The translations under genes and the position numbers were made by a program. From CAMFLJ01 sp963702555 (lineage in GTDB: Bacteria > Actinomycetota > Acidimicrobiia > Acidimicrobiales > Acidimicrobilacustridaceae), in NCBI GenBank assembly GCA_963702555.1, contig CAVPCW010000008.1, positions 186,001 to 250,000 of the forward strand: a stretch of DNA of 64,000 nucleotides, in the 5' to 3' direction. Position 1 is the stretch's first letter. Every line of letters starts with the position of its first letter. The notes beneath the pieces were generated by a model. The model made no database searches, had not been told where the DNA came from, and saw nothing but the letters and a program-made list of their open reading frames with translations. Positions 25,600-35,459 of this stretch are shown in pieces.

Positions 25600-27977
25600 C
25601 CGGCCGCCGTTCGCACCCCACCGGCTCCCGCCGTCGCTTCCCGGCGGTCCTGGCGCTGCTCGTGCTCGCCGGGGCCCTGCTCGGCGTGATGGGCGTGGGT
25701 GCCGGCAGCGCCGGGGCCCAGTCGTCGGCCGCCGCCGACAAGGGGTGCTCCCGGGTCGAGGTGCTGTTGATGATCGACCAGTCGGCCAGTCTGCGGAACA
25801 CCGACCCCCAGGACCAGCGCATCGCCGCCGCCGAGGTCCTGCTCCGCAGCCTCGCCGCCTCGGCCGAGGCCGGCAGCACCACCGTCGAGGTCACCGTGGC
25901 CGCCTTCGGGACCGACGCGGTCGAGGTGGGCCGGGCCACCCTGCCCGGCGGCGTCACCGGTGCCGTCGACATCGTGCGGCCCTTCGCCGACCGCGAGACC
26001 GACCTCAACACCGACTACGTGCTGGCCCTCGGCTTCGCCGTTCGCCACTTCCAGGGCATCACCGACCTCCCGTCGGAGTGCAAGCGCCTGGTGTGGTTCA
26101 CCGATGGCGCCTACAGCATCGACGAGCCCAACGCCCCGGGCGTCGCCGGCTACACGACGTCCACCGACCGTGACGTGATCGTGGCCGAGCTCGGCGGCCA
26201 GATCTGTGGCGACCTCCCCGGGACGAGCCTGTTGCCGGCGCCGCTGGCCCAGCAGATCCGCCAGGCCGGCTTCGTCGTGCAGCTGGTCGACCTCCGCAGC
26301 GGAGGCACGGAGAGCGAGGCCGAGCGCCGCGACCGGCGAGGCCACCGCGCCGGTGATCGACCGGTTGCTCAGCGGCGACGCCAACGACGCCGTGCGCGGT
26401 GTCCGGTGGGCGGGTCGAGGCCACCAACACCAACGCCTTGGCCGCGGAGTTCTTCACCCAGGGCCAGATCGCGTTGGGTCGCAAGGAGGTCGAGTGCTCC
26501 ACGTTGTCGGTGGGGTACCCGTCGCCGCTCGTGCGGGCCGTCACGGTACGTGGCTCCTCGCCGGACCAGGGCCTGACCGTCACCTCCGGGGGTGTCGTGC
26601 TGGCGTCCGGGACCGGTTTCGTGACCTGGGTGCTGCCGGCGACCGGTGGTGCGCCGCCGGGACCGACGGTCGGCATCGGGTTCACCGGGACGACCGTGGG
26701 CAGCTGCTACGCGGACCTCACGGTGACGATCGTCCCGGTCGGCTCCCAGACCGTCCAAGCCGAAGGCTGACTCAACCACGCTGGCGTGGGGGGTGCTCGG
26801 CGCCGGAGCGAGCGCGGCGAGCCTGTCGGACAAGGAAGCCCGGCTCGGCCCTGATGTCGTGTCGATGGCGGCCACGATCGACGGTGCGGTTGCCGAGATC
26901 AGCTGGGACGCAGCGGTCGGCACCTGGCAGGTCGAGGTTCCCGGGCCGGTGGAGCAAATACCGGTCGTGGTCGTCACCGCCACCGCGGTCGGCTGGGGCA
27001 GGTTGACGACCATCTCGTCGAACATCGAGGAGGGCGCCTCGATGGCCCCGCCCCGGGTGGCCTGGAACGGGCCGACGCGATTCGAGGGCACCGGCACGTT
27101 CGGGGGCCGTATCGGCGTGGTGCCGGCGCCGGTGTCCGAGGGGGCCCCGATCCCCGACGGCCTGGTGTGCATCGAGTTCGGCCCGTCGGCGTCGACCTCC
27201 GCGGCCGTGAGCCTCACCGTGGCCGAGCCGGTGTCGTGCCATCCCGCGGGGGAGCCGTTCGAGGTCAATGCCTCGGCAGTGGTGACCTCCGCCGGGAGCG
27301 CAACCGTGCTGTTCGCGGTGCCCTACACGTTCACCCATCGCCCGGCCGGTGCCCCCGAGGAACTCGTGGTGTCGACGGGCCAGGCCGAACTCCCGTCGTT
27401 CGCGCTGGTGAGGTCGGTGGACGCCGGCAAGATCGCGCTCTACAGCGTGGTCATGGTGCTGCTCTCGGCCCTGGTGCCGCTCGGGCTGCTGCTCCTGCTC
27501 ATCAACCTCCAACGCCGCCTGCCCCGCCCGTCGTCGATGGTCGTGGCCCGGGTGCCGTTGCTGTCGGTCGGCGGTGAGCTGCGCCGGGTCGACGGCTCGA
27601 TGGTCACCGCCGGCGATCTCGAGAAGGTGGAGGGCAGCCGCACCGAGTACCGCCTACCTGCCGGTCTCACCCTGTGGCGGCCGCTCACGTTCAACCCCTT
27701 CGCCGCCACGACGGTGGAGGCCAGCAGTGCCACCGGATCGGTGTCGGCCGTGCCGTGGATGGCGCCCGGTGCCGGTCGTGCGGTGCAGGTCCCGGCCGGG
27801 TTCACCGAGCTGGTGCTGATCCGCAGCGACCCGGGCAGCACCGAAGCCCAGGCGGTGGTGATCCTGCCGGCGTCGTCGACGGCCTACGACGCCGATTGGG
27901 CCGTCACCCGGGCGGTGGCGGTCACCAACCGCACCTGGACCCGGGTGAACGAGGCCATGGGTTCGTTCGGCCTGTAG
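25596..27977 (+). CDS. Secreted/membrane von Willebrand factor A-domain protein (three frameshifts)
   Basis: About 790 residues if three single-base insertions are ignored (near 26330, 26398 and 26765). A signal peptide with TM-like core (ALLVLAGALLGVMGVGAGSA) is followed by a VWA domain with the MIDAS motif DQSAS in LLMIDQSASL and LVWFTDGAYS. A beta-rich middle region is next, then a C-terminal helix (IALYSVVMVLLSALVPLGLL) and a ~170-residue cytoplasmic tail. Reading is continuous across each break, e.g. GEATAPVIDRLLSGDAND, then VEATNTNALAAEFFTQGQI, then STTLAWGVLGAGASAASLS. It may be a real pseudogene or sequencing error. Metal-dependent adhesion or substrate binding is expected from the VWA fold. 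Confidence 0.72.
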
Positions 27978-27980
27978 TCA

Positions 27981-28028
27981 CCGGCTCTCCGGCTCTCCGG
28001 CTCTCCGGCTCTCAGGCTCTCTGGCTCA
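27981..28028. repeat. 8-bp tandem repeat
   Basis: Four exact copies of CCGGCTCT followed by two one- or two-base variants (CAGGCTCT, CTGGCTCA), immediately after the VWA stop codon and before the convergent recQ end. Confidence 0.85.
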
Positions 28029-28053
28029 CCGGCCGAGGGGGCCCCGCCCCGAC

Positions 28054-30153
28054 CTACGGCAGCTGGTGGACGACGAGGGGCAGCACGGCCGAGGCGCCGG
28101 CGTCGCGGAGCAGGGCGGCGGCGACGGTCATGGTCCAGCCCGAGCGGTAGGTGTCGTCGACGAGCAGCACCGGCCCGGCCGGGAGGCTGACGCCGTCGAG
28201 CAGCGAGAGGCTCCCCAGCAGGTGCTCGACGCGGGGCTTCGCTGCGGTGTCGGCCGGCGGCGCGGGGCCGGTGACGGCCAGCGCGTCGATGACCGGGAGC
28301 TTGCCGATGGCGCCGATGCGCTCGGCCAGGTCGTGGACCCGCACCGGGAAGCGGCGTGAGGGCATGGGCACGATGGCCACCGGCCGGGCCGCCCAGCTGC
28401 CCTTCCAGCGGGAGAGCACCTTCACCATGCCGTCGACGATCTCGTCGCTGAGCGGCTGGTCGCGCCCCGACAGCGAGGCGATGGCCTCGCCCCATCCCGG
28501 GGTGTCGGCGAACACCAGCGCCCGCCCCGGCTCGCACCCGACGATCGTGCCCTTGCGGGCCACGCCGCCCGGCCAGCGCTTGCGGGGGTCGATGACGACG
28601 TCGGCGCCGCGCAGGAAGGTGCGGGCGGCCTCGATGTCGGCGGGGTCGAGCGTGCGGCCGGGCTCGGGCAGCTCGCCGGTGCAGACCGAGCAGCGCCCGC
28701 ACGGCTCGGGGTTGGGGTCGTCGAGGGCCTGCTGGAGGAACATCATCAGGCAGCCGCGGCCCCGGGCGTAGGCCCGCATGATGTCGGCCTCGCGGGCCCG
28801 CACCTGGCGGACCTCGTCCCACTTGGCCTGGTCGTGGGTGTAGCCGGCGCCGGTGGAGACCCAGCCGCCGTCGACCCGCTCGACCACGCCGTCGACGGCG
28901 ACGACCCGGAGCAGCTGCTCGATGCGGCCCCGCCGCAGCCCGGTGGCCGACTCGAGGGCGGGCACGCTCATCGGGGCCCGCTCGTCGTCGAGGGCGGCCA
29001 TGACGGCGACGACCTCGTCGCGCTTGGGGATGGAGGCGGTGGCGAAGTACTCCCACAGGCGCTCGTCGGTCTCGGCGGGCAGGAGCACCACGACGGCGTC
29101 GTCGAGCGCTCGGCCCGCTCGGCCGATCTGCTGGTAGTAGGCGACGGGCGAGTCGGGCGAGCCGAGGTGCAGGCAGAAGGCGAGGTCGGGCTTGTCGTAG
29201 CCCATGCCCAGGGCCGAGGTGGCCACGACGGCCTTGACCTCGTTGGCCCGGAGCGCGTCCTCGGTGCGGGCCCGGTCGGCGGGGTCGAGCTGGCCGGAGT
29301 AGGGGAGCACGTCGTGGCCGCGGTGGCGCAGGTACGACGACAGCCGCTCGGTCTCGGCGACGGTGGCGACGTAGACGATGCCCGAGCCGGCGAGGGTGCG
29401 CAGGGCGGAGTCGACCCAGGCGTAGCGCTCGAGGGGGCCGAGCCCGTCGATGACCGCGAGCTGCAGCGACGACCGTGCGAGGGTGCCGCGCAGCACGGTG
29501 GTGGGGGTGCCGCCGTCGTTGCCGAGCTGGGCGGCGACGTCCTTGGTGACGCGCTCGTTGGCGGTGGCGGTGGTGGCCAGCACCGGCACGCCCGAGTCGG
29601 CCTGGTGGGTGAGGATGCGCGAGATGCGCTGGTAGTCGGGGCGGAAGTCGAAGCCCCAGTCGGAGATGCAGTGGGCCTCGTCGATCACGATGAGGCCGGC
29701 CTTGGCCAGCATGGCGGTGGCCTGACGGGCGAACTTGGGGTTGGCCAGCCGCTCGGGGGAGATGAGCAGCACGTCGAGCTCGTCGCGGCCGAGGGCCTCG
29801 AGGGTGGCGTCCCAGTCGTCGACGTTGGCCGAGTTGATGGTGGCGGCCTTCAGCCCGGCCCGGCCGGCGGCGTCGATCTGGTCTCGCATCAGCGCCAGCA
29901 GCGGGGAGATGACGAACGTGGGGCCCGAGCCGTCGGCCCGCAGCGCCGAGGTGGCCGCCCAGTAGACGGCGGACTTGCCCCATCCGGTGGCCTGCACGAC
30001 GAGCACCCGGCTGCGGTCGGCGACGAGCGCCTTCACCGCGGCGCGCTGGTCGTCGCGCGGCGTGGCGTCGGGCCCGGCCATGGCGGCGATGACCCGGTCG
30101 AGGTGCTGGTCGGCGAGGGTCTCGAGGTCGGCGTGGGAGGTGGTCGTGGCCAT
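28054..30153 (-). CDS. RecQ-family helicase with C-terminal phosphoribosyltransferase domain
   Basis: 699 residues. The SF2 RecQ core has Walker A QATGWGKS (residues 54-61), the DEAH box VIDEAHCISDWGFDFRPDY, and motif VI YYQQIGRAGR. The RecQ zinc-binding region follows (GCLMMFLQQAL, then CGRCSVC). Where classical RecQ carries an HRDC domain, the last ~200 residues look like a type I phosphoribosyltransferase, with the PRPP-loop signature VLLVDDTYRSGWTM; upstream VAIVPMPSRRFPVRVHDLAE also resembles ComF-type PRTases. The helicase acts 3'-5' on recombination intermediates; the PRTase role is unknown, perhaps nucleotide sensing or salvage at damaged DNA. Start ATG 30153. Confidence 0.92.
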   Translation of the reverse strand: MATTTSHADLETLADQHLDRVIAAMAGPDATPRDDQRAAVKALVADRSRVLVVQATGWGKSAVYWAATSALRADGSGPTFVISPLLALMRDQIDAAGRAGLKAATINSANVDDWDATLEALGRDELDVLLISPERLANPKFARQATAMLAKAGLIVIDEAHCISDWGFDFRPDYQRISRILTHQADSGVPVLATTATANERVTKDVAAQLGNDGGTPTTVLRGTLARSSLQLAVIDGLGPLERYAWVDSALRTLAGSGIVYVATVAETERLSSYLRHRGHDVLPYSGQLDPADRARTEDALRANEVKAVVATSALGMGYDKPDLAFCLHLGSPDSPVAYYQQIGRAGRALDDAVVVLLPAETDERLWEYFATASIPKRDEVVAVMAALDDERAPMSVPALESATGLRRGRIEQLLRVVAVDGVVERVDGGWVSTGAGYTHDQAKWDEVRQVRAREADIMRAYARGRGCLMMFLQQALDDPNPEPCGRCSVCTGELPEPGRTLDPADIEAARTFLRGADVVIDPRKRWPGGVARKGTIVGCEPGRALVFADTPGWGEAIASLSGRDQPLSDEIVDGMVKVLSRWKGSWAARPVAIVPMPSRRFPVRVHDLAERIGAIGKLPVIDALAVTGPAPPADTAAKPRVEHLLGSLSLLDGVSLPAGPVLLVDDTYRSGWTMTVAAALLRDAGASAVLPLVVHQLP

Positions 30154-30307
30154 CGGGGGCTCCGGATCAGCAGGGTGTCGAGGTGGCCGCAACGGTCACG
30201 ATCGGCCCCCACCCTACGGACGCCCTGTGACAGTGCCCCGGGTGCCCTTCCCCCGCCGGGCGTCCCCGCCCTCGGGCCGACCTTCCCCGGTCCGACCCGC
30301 ACGTCGC

Positions 30308-31303
30308 TCAGAAGGTCCGCGTCACGACCTTGGTGAGCCAGGAGTCGAAGACGGTCTTGTTCATCCCGCGGGGCACGTCGTGGCCGCTCGTCGGGGGGAC
30401 GTCGACGTAGGTGGTGCGGTCGCCCGCCACCTCGGTCCAGGTGCTCGAGAGCGGGAGGCCCTGGGTGGCCATCGGCACGATGGGGTCGTCGGCGCCGTAG
30501 GCGATGTAGGCGGGCGGCAGCGCCAGTCCGAGCATGGCGGCCATGCCGGCCCGGAACACGGGGCTGTAGAGCAGCGGGGTGAACGGGTCGCACGGCATCA
30601 GGGCGTCGGGGCCGTCGGTCGAGCAGCCGAGGAAGGACTCCACCGAGCTGAGCCCGACGGGGTTGGCGCCAGCCCACGTGGCCGGGTCGGCGGTGGCGGC
30701 CATCGCCACGACGGCGTCGACCCCGGGGCTCACCGCGGCGAGCTCGGCGGGGAGGTCGGGGGCGACCTGGAAGCCGGGCGCGAGGGCGGCCATGAGGGCG
30801 AGATGTCCGCCGGCCGACCAGCCGGCGGCGACGACCGTGGAGGTGTCGAGCTTCAGGGTGGTGGCGTTGGCCTTCACGTAGCGGATCGACCGGTCGACGT
30901 CGGCGAGCACCTGGGGGGCCTGCACCCCGGGCGTCCCGGCGAGGCGGTAGTCGACCGACACGACGGCCCAGCCCCGGTTGAGCTGTTGGAAGATCACGGG
31001 CGGGACGAGGGCCTTCGAGCCGCCGGTCCAGCCGCCGGAGTGGAAGTAGACGATGGTGCCCCGGTTGGTGCCGCGTGGGACGTAGACGTCGAGGAGCTGG
31101 GTGGCGTCAGGCCCGTAGGCGAGGTCGAGGGTCTGGCTGCCGATGGTGACCTCGGCGGACGGGTTCACCCGGTCGGCGATGGCGAGGTTGCCCTGGTTCA
31201 CCCAGCACGACCCGAGGACCAGCGCGGAGAGCACGACCATCCCCAGCGCGGTCAGCCGGGCGTGGTCCCTGGCTCGCATCGGGGGGTTGTGGCTCGAGGT
31301 CAC
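30308..31303 (-). CDS. Alpha/beta-hydrolase (esterase/lipase) lipoprotein
   Basis: 331 residues. The signal peptide ends in lipobox VLGSC (Cys33). The hydrolase has an HGGG-like oxyanion loop altered to YFHSGGWTGGSK, and the nucleophile elbow GWSAGG with Ser163. A catalytic Asp is likely in YGADDPIVP and His in TSGHDVP. It is related to the HSL/carboxylesterase group, so it probably hydrolyses short acyl esters at the cell surface. GTG 31303 is chosen because GGAAGGA lies upstream at good spacing; an ATG nine codons in is possible. Confidence 0.87.
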   Translation of the reverse strand: MTSSHNPPMRARDHARLTALGMVVLSALVLGSCWVNQGNLAIADRVNPSAEVTIGSQTLDLAYGPDATQLLDVYVPRGTNRGTIVYFHSGGWTGGSKALVPPVIFQQLNRGWAVVSVDYRLAGTPGVQAPQVLADVDRSIRYVKANATTLKLDTSTVVAAGWSAGGHLALMAALAPGFQVAPDLPAELAAVSPGVDAVVAMAATADPATWAGANPVGLSSVESFLGCSTDGPDALMPCDPFTPLLYSPVFRAGMAAMLGLALPPAYIAYGADDPIVPMATQGLPLSSTWTEVAGDRTTYVDVPPTSGHDVPRGMNKTVFDSWLTKVVTRTF

Positions 31304-31725
31304 GGGAGAGTCCTTCCGCCGGCCTGCCGGCCCGCGCCGGGGCTGATCTCTTCCTATCGACCCACCGTGGCCCCGCGATCAGTCATTCCCCCCTCGGTGT
31401 GACGGGCGACCGGTGAACAGTGGGTTGCCGGTAGGTCGCGTGATTCATTCGCCTCCAGCTGCGGCCCGCATCTGCCGACAACTCATCTGCTCGTCGGGCG
31501 GAGTTCCCACTGGGGCGCTGCGATATCGCGCGCCCTGGTCGCAGGGGCCTTCCGAGGAGCACCAACTCCTCCTCATGCAGGCGCGATCGGTCCGGACCCG
31601 GACGGCGGGGGCCCGGGCCGATGCGCGTCAGGCCGGAAAGGCCTCCGCCCGGCCTTCGGTCGGCCCCCGCCCGGTCAGGGGCGTGCCGTTCGTCGTGCTC
31701 GCCGGGTGGCTGCCAGACTGCGGCC
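31304..31725. other. Divergent intergenic region
   Basis: About 420 bp between the esterase and Fe-S/Moco oxidoreductase genes with no convincing gene. It should hold both promoters. One small perfect hairpin is visible: GAGGAG (31554-31559), loop CACCAA, CTCCTC (31566-31571). Confidence 0.5.
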
Positions 31726-33800
31726 ATGGCCGAGGGGGAGCAGCACCGGTCGTTCTGCCGCATCTGCAACGCCATGTGCGGGATCGTGGTGACGGTCGGG
31801 GCCGACGGCACCGTCGAGCAGGTCCGCGGCGACGCCGATCACGCCCTCTCCCGGGGCTACACCTGCCCGAAGGGGCGGGCGATCCCGGCGCTGCACCACG
31901 ACCCCCGCCGCCTCGACGTGCCGCTCGTCGGCCGGGGCGACGAGCGCCGCCCGGCCCCGTGGGACGACGTGCTCGGCGACCTCGAGGCCCGGGTGCGCGA
32001 CACGGTCGAGGCCAACGGGCCCGACTCGGTGGCGATGTACCTGGCCAGCGGGTCGGCGTTCGACGCCGCCGGCCGCCGGGCCGCCGAGCGCTTCCTCACC
32101 GTGCTCGGCTCCCGCCAGCGCTACACCGCCACCACGATCGACACGCCGTGCAAGCCGCTGGTGGCAGAGCTGGTGGCCGGCTGGTCGGGCCTCACCCCGA
32201 TCTGGGACGAGGAGCGCTCGTCGCTGCTGGTGCTGTTCGGCTCCAACCCGGTGGTGTCGCACGGCCACTCCAACGCGATGCCCGATCCGGTGGCCCGGCT
32301 GCGCGAGCTCCAGGCCCGGGGCGGCGCGGGTGTGGGTGCTCGACCCCCGCCGCACCGAGACGGCCCGCCTCGCCGACCACCACCTCCAGCTGCGGCCCGA
32401 GACCGACTGGCTGGTGCTCGGCTGGCTGGTGCGGCGGCTGTTGAGCGACCCGGCACGGCGGGCCGACGCCACGGCCCGGGCGACGGGTGTCGAGGAGCTG
32501 TTCGCCGCCCTCGGCGTGTTCGACGACGGCGAGATGGTGAGCCGGCTCACTGGTCTGGCGGTCGACGATCTCGAGGCGCTGCTCGCTGCGGTCGTCGCTG
32601 CCGGCCGGGTGAGCGCGCTGACCGGCACGGGCACGTCGATGACGGCCACGGCCAACATCACCGAGCTGCTGCTGTGGGCGCTGCACGTCGCCACCGACTC
32701 CTACGACCGGCCCGGCGGCATGTGGTTCAACCCCGGCTACCTGTTGCAGCTCGACCAGCGCGACTGGCCGGCCTCCGACGGCGTGCCCGAGCCCGGACCG
32801 CCCAGCCGCCCCGAGCTGCCCCGCCGCTTCGGCGAGTGGCCGTGCGCGGCGCTGGTGAGCGAGATCGAGGCGGGCAACGTCACGACGCTGTTCGTGGTGG
32901 GCGGCAACCCCGTCACCGCCTTCCCCGACGAGGCCCGCACCCGGGCGGCGCTGGCGTCGCTCGACACCCTCGTCGTCATCGACGTGCTGCCCACCGAGAC
33001 CACCGAGCTGGCCACCCACGTGCTGCCGGCCGTCGACCAGCTCGAGCGGGCCGACACCACCTGGCTGCTCGACGGCTTCCAGCTCGCCGTGGCCGCCCAG
33101 TACACGCCGGCGGTCGTGCCGGTGAGCGCCGAGCGCAAGCCGGTCTGGTGGATGGTCGGCTCGCTGGCCGAGCGGCTCGGGCTCTCCGCCCTGCCCCGCG
33201 GCGTCACCCTCGACACCGCCACCGACACCGAGCTGCTGATGCCCCTGCTCGAGCGCAGCGCCGGGGGCGCGGAGGCGCTGCTCGGCTCACCGTCGGGCGT
33301 GGTCGCCTCGGGCGCGGTGTTCGGCTGGGTGCACGAGCGGGTGCTGCCCGAGGGCGGCTGGCGCCTCGCGCCCGCGCCGCTGATGGCCCAGCTCGCCGAC
33401 GCCGTGGCGGGCCTCGCCGCCGGTGATGCGGACGGCACGATCCCCGGGCCGGTGCTCGTGCCCCATCGTCAGCTGCGGATGATGAACTCCCAGCTGCGCG
33501 ACATCTCGGCGCCGGGCGCGCCGGCCGGTCCCACCGAGGCCGTGGCCGTGCTCGTCCACCCCGGGCGCGCCGCCGGGCTGGGGCCCGACGGCACGCCGGT
33601 GACGGTGAGCTCGGCCCACGGCTCGCTCACCGGCGCGCTGCGGGCCGACGACCGGCTCCACCCGGACGCGGTGGCGATCGCCCACGGCTGGGGCGACCCC
33701 AACGTGAGCGCGCTCGACCAGTGCGACCGTCGACGTCGACCCGCTCACCGGCATGGTCCGCCAGGGCGGGGTGCCGGTCGAGCTGCGGGTGGCGGAGTGA
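31726..33800 (+). CDS. Fe-S/molybdopterin oxidoreductase, formate dehydrogenase-like (two frameshifts)
   Basis: About 690 residues in the DMSO-reductase superfamily. The N-terminal [4Fe-4S] motif is Cys11-x2-Cys14-x3-Cys18 with Cys47 in GYTCPKG. The Moco-binding body includes LLVLFGSNPVVSHGHSN, TGTGTSMTATANITELLLWA, LFVVGGNPVTAFPD and LPAVDQLERADTTW. The C-terminal domain has PHRQLRMMNSQLRD and ends MVRQGGVPVELRVAE. One extra base near 32325-32331 and another near 33720 break the frame; either side reads continuously. No partner subunit genes are adjacent. The Moco ligand residue is not certain. Substrate unknown. Confidence 0.85.
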
Positions 33801-33830
33801 ACCGGTCGGCGGACTGACCGGGTCGCTGGC

Positions 33831-34142
33831 CTATCCGAAGAGGGGGCCGGACGACTCGATGATGAACTTGGTGACGTCGACCGGGCCGCCGACGATCTCG
33901 CCGATGGCGCCGCCGAACTCGGCCATGTGGGGGCTCGACATGTGGGGGACGAGGGCGTCCTCGTTCTCCCACTGCTCGGCGACCATCAGCACGTTGGGGT
34001 CGTCGGTGGCGAAGCCGAAGCGGTAGCCGAGGCAGCCGGGCTCGACGATGGTGGCGGCGCGCATGGTGTTGCACGCCTCGATGGCGCGCTCACGCTTCTC
34101 CGGGTTGATGGTGATGGTGCCCTGGATGACGATCTGACCCAC
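33831..34142 (-). CDS. Antibiotic biosynthesis monooxygenase (ABM)-family protein
   Basis: 103 residues, a dimeric ferredoxin-like alpha+beta barrel. Typical ABM features are IVIQGTITINPEKRERAIEA, then EPGCLGYRFGF, VLMVAEQWENEDALVPHMSS and HMAEFGGAI. Such small proteins include cofactor-free quinone-forming monooxygenases and detoxifying enzymes; the specific role is unknown. GTG 34142 is preceded by AGGGGGA. It converges on the Moco oxidoreductase gene (30-bp gap). Confidence 0.86.
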   Translation of the reverse strand: MGQIVIQGTITINPEKRERAIEACNTMRAATIVEPGCLGYRFGFATDDPNVLMVAEQWENEDALVPHMSSPHMAEFGGAIGEIVGGPVDVTKFIIESSGPLFG

Positions 34143-34229
34143 GGTGTGTCCCCCTGGTGTGGTTGGTGGGCGACACGATGGCAGACCGGCGGCGGGTCGT
34201 GCTCGTCGACGGTCTGCGAGGATGGCCCG

Positions 34230-35123
34230 ATGGGGGATGACAGCAACGAGAACACCGCTCCGGCCCGGCCCGCCTACCCGCCGGAGAAGCACTTCCTGCG
34301 CGACCTCGACTCGCAGTCGTGGCAGCTCAGCGCCGACCGGGTGCTGATGTCGGCGCCGGTCACCGACGGCTACCGCAACGCGGCGGGGGCGGCGTCGCTC
34401 GGCTTCCTGGCGTCGCTGGTCGACATCGCGGCGGCGCCGGTGGCGCTCATCGCCGGTACCCCGGACTGGACCGCCACCCAGGACATGTCGCTGCACGCCG
34501 CCGGCTGGCTCACCCAGGGCCCGGCCGTGGTCGACGCCAGGCTGGTGCGGGCGGGCAAGAACACGGTGATCGTCTCGGTCGACGTCTACGACGGTGCCGG
34601 CGTGACCGATCTCGACGCGCAGCTCGACGGCATCGAGGCCGGTTCGTTCGAGCTCACGGGCAAGGGCCTGCTCACGTTCGCCCGCATCCCCCGGGCGGCA
34701 TCGGCCTCGGCGGGCGTGTTCGACCCGGCGGCGATGATCGGCCAGAAGCGGGGCATGGCGCCCGAGGAGCCGGTGCTCGGCACGATGCTCGAGCGCATCG
34801 GCCTGAGCGTCGTCGACGCCGACGGCGCGGTCGTCGAGATCACCCACAGCGAGTACGTGCGCAACAGCTTCGGCACGATCAACGGCGGCGTGCTCGGCGC
34901 CGTGTTCCAGGCGGCGGCCGAGGCGGCCAAGCCCGGCCTGGTGGCCACCGACCTGCAGATCCACTACCTCGCCCAGGTGAAGGTCGGCCCCGCCCGCACG
35001 TCGGGCACGGTGTCGCGCGACGTCGCCGGCCACAGCATCGTGAGCCTCCGGGCCGTCGACGCCGGCGCCGACGACCAGCTCCTCGACCTCGCCACCATCA
35101 CCCTCCAGGAGCCCCCGGCCTGA
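34230..35123 (+). CDS. Double-hotdog acyl-CoA thioesterase-like protein
   Basis: 297 residues with two hotdog domains. The first has GYRNAAGAASLGFLASLVDI, the second SEYVRNSFGTINGGVLGAVF, the PaaI/4HBT-type active-site helix, then HYLAQVKVGPARTSGTVSRD. It would cleave acyl-CoA or acyl-ACP thioesters in the cytoplasm; the acyl specificity cannot be read. It is divergent from the ABM gene, with the two starts 87 bp apart. Confidence 0.85.
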   Translation: MGDDSNENTAPARPAYPPEKHFLRDLDSQSWQLSADRVLMSAPVTDGYRNAAGAASLGFLASLVDIAAAPVALIAGTPDWTATQDMSLHAAGWLTQGPAVVDARLVRAGKNTVIVSVDVYDGAGVTDLDAQLDGIEAGSFELTGKGLLTFARIPRAASASAGVFDPAAMIGQKRGMAPEEPVLGTMLERIGLSVVDADGAVVEITHSEYVRNSFGTINGGVLGAVFQAAAEAAKPGLVATDLQIHYLAQVKVGPARTSGTVSRDVAGHSIVSLRAVDAGADDQLLDLATITLQEPPA

Positions 35124-35243
35124 GCCCGGCCTGAGCGTCGGCCGGCGGGCGTCGTGACCGATGTCATGGGCGGCCGATGTATCCCTGGGAGGGTGTCGTC
35201 CGTCAGTGGTGCACCTGAACGAGAACGACCCGAGGAGCACCCC

Positions 35244-35459
35244 ATGCATCGCAACGAAGGCAACCTGGACCGCATCATCCGCCTGGTCATCGCCGCTGTC
35301 GCCATCGCCGTCGGCGTGGTCGCCGGCTTCGGCTCCGTCGTCGGCATCATCGCCGCCGTCGTCGCCGTGATCATGGTCGTCACCGCCGCCATCGGCTTCT
35401 GCCCGCTCTACGCGGTGCTGCACGTCAACACCTGCCCGAACCGAGCCCTGCACCAGTGA
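35244..35459 (+). CDS. DUF2892 family membrane protein
   Basis: 71 residues. Starts NEGNLDRIIRLVIAAVAIAV and has two transmembrane helices, ending GFCPLYAVLHVNTC, the hallmark of DUF2892, also found as the membrane tail of rhodanese YgaP. The two conserved cysteines face one side and may be redox-active or bind metal. GAGGAG at 35232-35237 supports the start. The stop overlaps the GTG of the following sigma gene (GTGA), which ties this small membrane protein to sigma regulation. Confidence 0.88.
   Translation: MHRNEGNLDRIIRLVIAAVAIAVGVVAGFGSVVGIIAAVVAVIMVVTAAIGFCPLYAVLHVNTCPNRALHQ

Noticed and set aside
27981..28028. CRISPR-like array
   Set aside because: The units are 8 bp with no spacers; it is a simple tandem repeat.
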